DNA from: 73-13 sp035556075
GTDB lineage: Bacteria; Actinomycetota; Actinomycetes; Actinomycetales; Microbacteriaceae
Direction of reading: 5' to 3'
Assembly (NCBI GenBank): GCA_035556075.1
Contig: DATMFQ010000040.1
Location: 1 to 14,663 of the forward strand
DNA: 14,663 nucleotides
Shown: positions 13,249 to 14,663 of the stretch, one piece after another
Layout: each line of letters starts with the position of its first letter
How positions within the stretch are numbered: the first letter of the stretch is position 1
The notes under the pieces: generated by a model
The model's input: only the letters and a program-made list of their open reading frames with translations
Databases searched by the model: none
Told to the model about the DNA's origin: nothing
Translations under genes and position numbers: made by a program

Positions 13249-13758
13249 TTACGCGGACTGCTTCTCCCGCAGCGCGTCGACCGCGCGAGCGGCCTGCGAC
13301 AGCGGGGCGTTGAAGAGGTACGCGGCCGAGAACAGCGAGGCCTTGGCGGCACCCGCGAACTTCGCGAGCAGCACCTCCCGGCTCTCGAGGTTCGCCAGCT
13401 TGTCGACCTCCGCGGCGCTCAGGGCGGCACCGTCGAAGTAGCCGCCCTTCACGACGAGGAGGGGGTTCGCCTTGGTGAAGTCACGCAGCGCCTTCGCGAC
13501 GGCGACCGCGTCACCGTGCACGAATGCGATGGCGGTCGGACCGGTGAAGGCATCGTCGAGGTCCGAGATGCCTGCCTGGTTCGCCGCGATCTTCGTCAGC
13601 GTGTTCTTCACGACGGCGTACGACGCGTGCTCGCGAATGCTGCCCCGCAGCGCGTTCAGCTGCGCGACCGTGAGCCCGCGGTACTCGGTGAGCAGAACGG
13701 AGTTTGAGTTGCGGAACAGCTCCGTCAACTCGGCGACCGTCGACTGCTTGTCAGCCAT
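13249..13758 (-). CDS. rplJ: 50S ribosomal protein L10
   Basis: A 169-residue protein forming the base of the ribosomal stalk. It binds 23S rRNA with its N-terminal domain and L7/L12 dimers with its C-terminal helix. The signature TEYRGLTVAQLNALRGSIRE is at about 24-43, KNTLTKIAANQAG at 51-63, and GPTAIAF near 73. The C-terminal helix (about 130-169, FAGAAKASLFSAAYLFNAPL) holds L12. The ATG at 13758 has an AGGAG ribosome-binding site 6 nt upstream. An in-frame extension to 13830 lies inside the leader and ends in its terminator region, so it is rejected. It is the first gene of the rplJ-rplL operon and autoregulates through the leader. Confidence 0.98.
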   Translation of the reverse strand: MADKQSTVAELTELFRNSNSVLLTEYRGLTVAQLNALRGSIREHASYAVVKNTLTKIAANQAGISDLDDAFTGPTAIAFVHGDAVAVAKALRDFTKANPLLVVKGGYFDGAALSAAEVDKLANLESREVLLAKFAGAAKASLFSAAYLFNAPLSQAARAVDALREKQSA

Positions 13759-13950
13759 GGTGCTCCTGTGATTGTCGTGGGTTGGATGCCAATGACCTGG
13801 CTCATAAGAAAAGGCCCCGTGCAGATGCACGGAGCCTTGAGATGTCCCGAAGATCCGGGATGCTTTGCTTCGTTCACCTGCGCTGGCGCCGCTCTCGCGG
13901 ACCTTCGTCGTCCCGCCTTGCGAGCGGAACGAACCTGCGGTCTTTGGCAG
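13759..13950 (-). promoter_or_regulatory. L10 leader (ribosomal protein attenuation element) of rplJ-rplL
   Basis: The leader, about 190 nt from the predicted start to the rplJ ATG, contains L10-leader-like blocks: AAAGACCGCAGGTTCG near the 5' end and later GCGCAGGTGAACGAAG, resembling the L10 site in 23S rRNA. It ends in an intrinsic terminator at 13804-13838. L10-L12 complex binding to such leaders is known to favour termination, giving feedback control. The assignment rests on position, motifs and the terminator, and not on a covariance search. Confidence 0.75.
13804..13838 (-). terminator. Intrinsic terminator (attenuator) in the rplJ leader
   Basis: A 13-bp stem (AAGGC, one G-U pair, then CCGUGCA) with a two-base apex, followed by UUUUCUU. 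It is one of the few U-tailed terminators in this window and lies 46 nt upstream of the rplJ start. Confidence 0.85.
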
Positions 13951-13956
13951 TCGTCG

Positions 13957-13962
13957 AGTCTA
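13957..13962 (-). promoter_or_regulatory. Extended -10 box of the rplJ-rplL promoter
   Basis: TGC-TAGACT on the minus strand gives an extended -10, with a start predicted near 13950. No strong -35 is seen. Confidence 0.5.
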
Positions 13963-13980
13963 GCACGCGCGAACGTGCCG

Positions 13981-13999
13981 GCTGACGCGTCCCGTCAGC
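13981..13999 (-). terminator. Hairpin overlapping the lsr2 stop codon
   Basis: GCTGACG and CGTCAGC pair over 7 bp around a 5-nt loop. The lsr2 TGA lies inside the stem. No U-run follows. It is directly upstream of the rplJ promoter. Confidence 0.5.
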
Positions 14000-14327
14000 G
14001 CTTCGAATAGGCCTCGACGATGTCGGCGGGGATGCGGCCGCGGTCGCCGACCTTGTAGCCGTTCGCTTGCGCCCACTCGCGGATCGCGCCGAGGTCCGAG
14101 CGCGACGCTGGCCGGCGCTTCCCCGCAGCCGACGCGCGACCCGTGGCGCTCCCGACCCGACGACCTGCCTTGATGAATGGCGCGAGCGCGTCCTGCAGCT
14201 TCGCCACGTTCGCCGGGCTGAGGTCGATCTCGTACTGCACCCCATTGAGCGCAAACGTCGTTGTCGCGGCCGATGCCGGAAGCGGGGTTGCGTCAAAGTC
14301 GTCAATGAGCACGGTTTTGATTGCCAT
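13995..14327 (-). CDS. lsr2: Lsr2 family nucleoid-associated protein
   Basis: A 110-residue H-NS-like protein that bridges DNA and silences AT-rich, often horizontally acquired genes. The N-terminal dimerisation domain (about 1-58) carries TFALNGVQYEIDLSPANVAK and PFIKAGRRV. A basic linker follows (61-76). The C-terminal DNA-binding domain contains IREWAQANGYKV and the AT-hook-like RGR at 96-98 in RGRIPADIVEAY. The length matches Lsr2 (about 112). It is inserted between rplA and rplJ, which are usually adjacent, with its own AT-rich leaderless promoter. The ATG follows TAATAT by 6 nt. It may be one of several Lsr2 paralogues in the genome, which this window cannot show. Confidence 0.95.
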   Translation of the reverse strand: MAIKTVLIDDFDATPLPASAATTTFALNGVQYEIDLSPANVAKLQDALAPFIKAGRRVGSATGRASAAGKRRPASRSDLGAIREWAQANGYKVGDRGRIPADIVEAYSKR

Positions 14328-14333
14328 TCCACA

Positions 14334-14339
14334 ATATTA
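14334..14339 (-). promoter_or_regulatory. -10 box of leaderless lsr2 promoter
   Basis: TAATAT, the closest match to the -10 consensus in the window, lies 6 nt before the ATG at 14327. TTCCCT, 17 bp further upstream, is a weak -35. An overlapping TATTGT is only 3 nt from the ATG. Confidence 0.6.
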
Positions 14340-14368
14340 AAGTCCGGAGGCGCATTAGGGAAATAAAT

Positions 14369-14394
14369 GAGGAATGTGTACCCGTACATTCCTC
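14369..14394. promoter_or_regulatory. 9-bp inverted repeat upstream of the lsr2 promoter
   Basis: GAGGAATGT and ACATTCCTC are perfect reverse complements around an 8-base centre. The element sits just upstream of the -35 region in a locally AT-rich stretch, a position suited to an activator or repressor site. The protein that binds it is unknown. Confidence 0.55.
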
Positions 14395-14478
14395 ACGGGG
14401 TTAATTTTCGGTGCGATGCATCGGAATCCGCAGGTGCATCGGCGAGGCGTCTGCGGGCCGGCAATCGGCCGAAAAGCG

Positions 14479-14511
14479 TGAGGCCCGCCGGTGCAATACC
14501 GGCGGGCCTCA
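14479..14511 (-). terminator. Terminator after rplA
   Basis: A perfect 14-bp stem (TGAGGCCCGCCGGT and its complement) around a 5-nt loop, 13 bp after the rplA stop. On the minus strand it is followed by CGCTTTT. Confidence 0.9.
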
Positions 14512-14524
14512 TCGATTGCGTTGA

Positions 14525-14663
14525 TCAGCCGATCGACGCGACGTCGAGCGGGATGCCCGGGCCGAAGGTCGTCGAGACCGAGCCCTTCTGGATGTAGCGG
14601 CCCTTCGCGGAGGCCGGCTTCGCCCGGAGGATCTCGTCGAGCGCCGCCTGGATGTTCTCCGAG
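14525..14663 (-). CDS. rplA: 50S ribosomal protein L1, C-terminal end (runs off the right edge)
   Basis: The last 45 residues are present, followed by TGA. They read SENIQAALDEILRAKPASAK, then GRYIQKGSVSTTFGPGIPLD and VASIG, which is the conserved end of L1. L1 forms the mobile stalk by the ribosomal E site and helps release deacylated tRNA. The family pattern KPxxxKGxYxKxxxxSxTMGPGIxLD is matched, with Phe in place of Met. The start and most of the gene lie beyond the window. It is followed by a strong terminator, so lsr2 and rplJ downstream are separate transcripts. Confidence 0.95.
   Translation of the reverse strand, partial: SENIQAALDEILRAKPASAKGRYIQKGSVSTTFGPGIPLDVASIG

Noticed and set aside
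8790..13313. A 1507-codon open frame on the plus strand opposite the large helicase-like gene
   Set aside because: It is the antisense shadow of a GC-rich gene: Arg/Asp/Gly-rich, no domains, and it also runs across the rplL terminator and gene. The minus-strand frame has recognisable helicase motifs.

Overview
The window is a high-GC stretch from an actinobacterial chromosome, most likely a Microbacteriaceae-type organism. This is inferred from the gene content (Lsr2, a DUF6458 protein, an L7/L12 and L10 pair with an attenuated leader, and a galU/rimJ block) and from the very common leaderless promoters. No phage or transposase genes are visible. The only accessory-looking piece is a small toxin-antitoxin module next to a tRNA gene.

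Left part (1-2926). A cold-shock-domain protein running off the left edge and a four-helix membrane protein lie on the minus strand. A small DUF6458 membrane protein and a TMEM175-type channel lie on the plus strand. The channel gene ends tail-to-tail, overlapping a TetR-family regulator. The regulator faces a four-helix membrane protein, and the two share a 60-bp promoter region containing one perfect palindrome.

Middle (2927-8196). An HTH-MNT nucleotidyltransferase and a HepT-like HEPN protein overlap by 4 bp and form a type VII-like toxin-antitoxin module. A composite palindrome separates the module from tRNA-Ala(CGC). Next comes the classic actinobacterial block. On the minus strand galU abuts a RimJ-like acetyltransferase, followed by an Rv0996-like membrane protein. 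Divergent on the plus strand are 5-formyltetrahydrofolate cyclo-ligase, an FmdB/Ruc-like zinc-ribbon protein and mscL. The moeA gene usually found between galU and rimJ is absent.

Right part (8197-14663), all minus strand. In transcription order: the end of rplA with its terminator; an lsr2 gene with its own promoter; the rplJ-rplL operon with an L10-leader attenuator and a strong terminator; a 1422-residue DUF4011-type SF1 helicase/REase-like protein whose catalytic motifs are degenerate; and a small coupled gene with an NDARLRADKPPHY tail.

The most notable points are four. The giant helicase-nuclease homologue is an intact reading frame but has lost its Walker A lysine, its Walker B glutamate and an arginine-finger-region residue. 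The HTH-MNT/HepT pair sits by the tRNA with its paired ATGTC-N4-GACAT boxes. The TetR regulator and membrane gene have a compact, leaderless, bidirectional promoter. Finally, ten or eleven genes have a TANNNT box ending 6-7 nt before the start codon.
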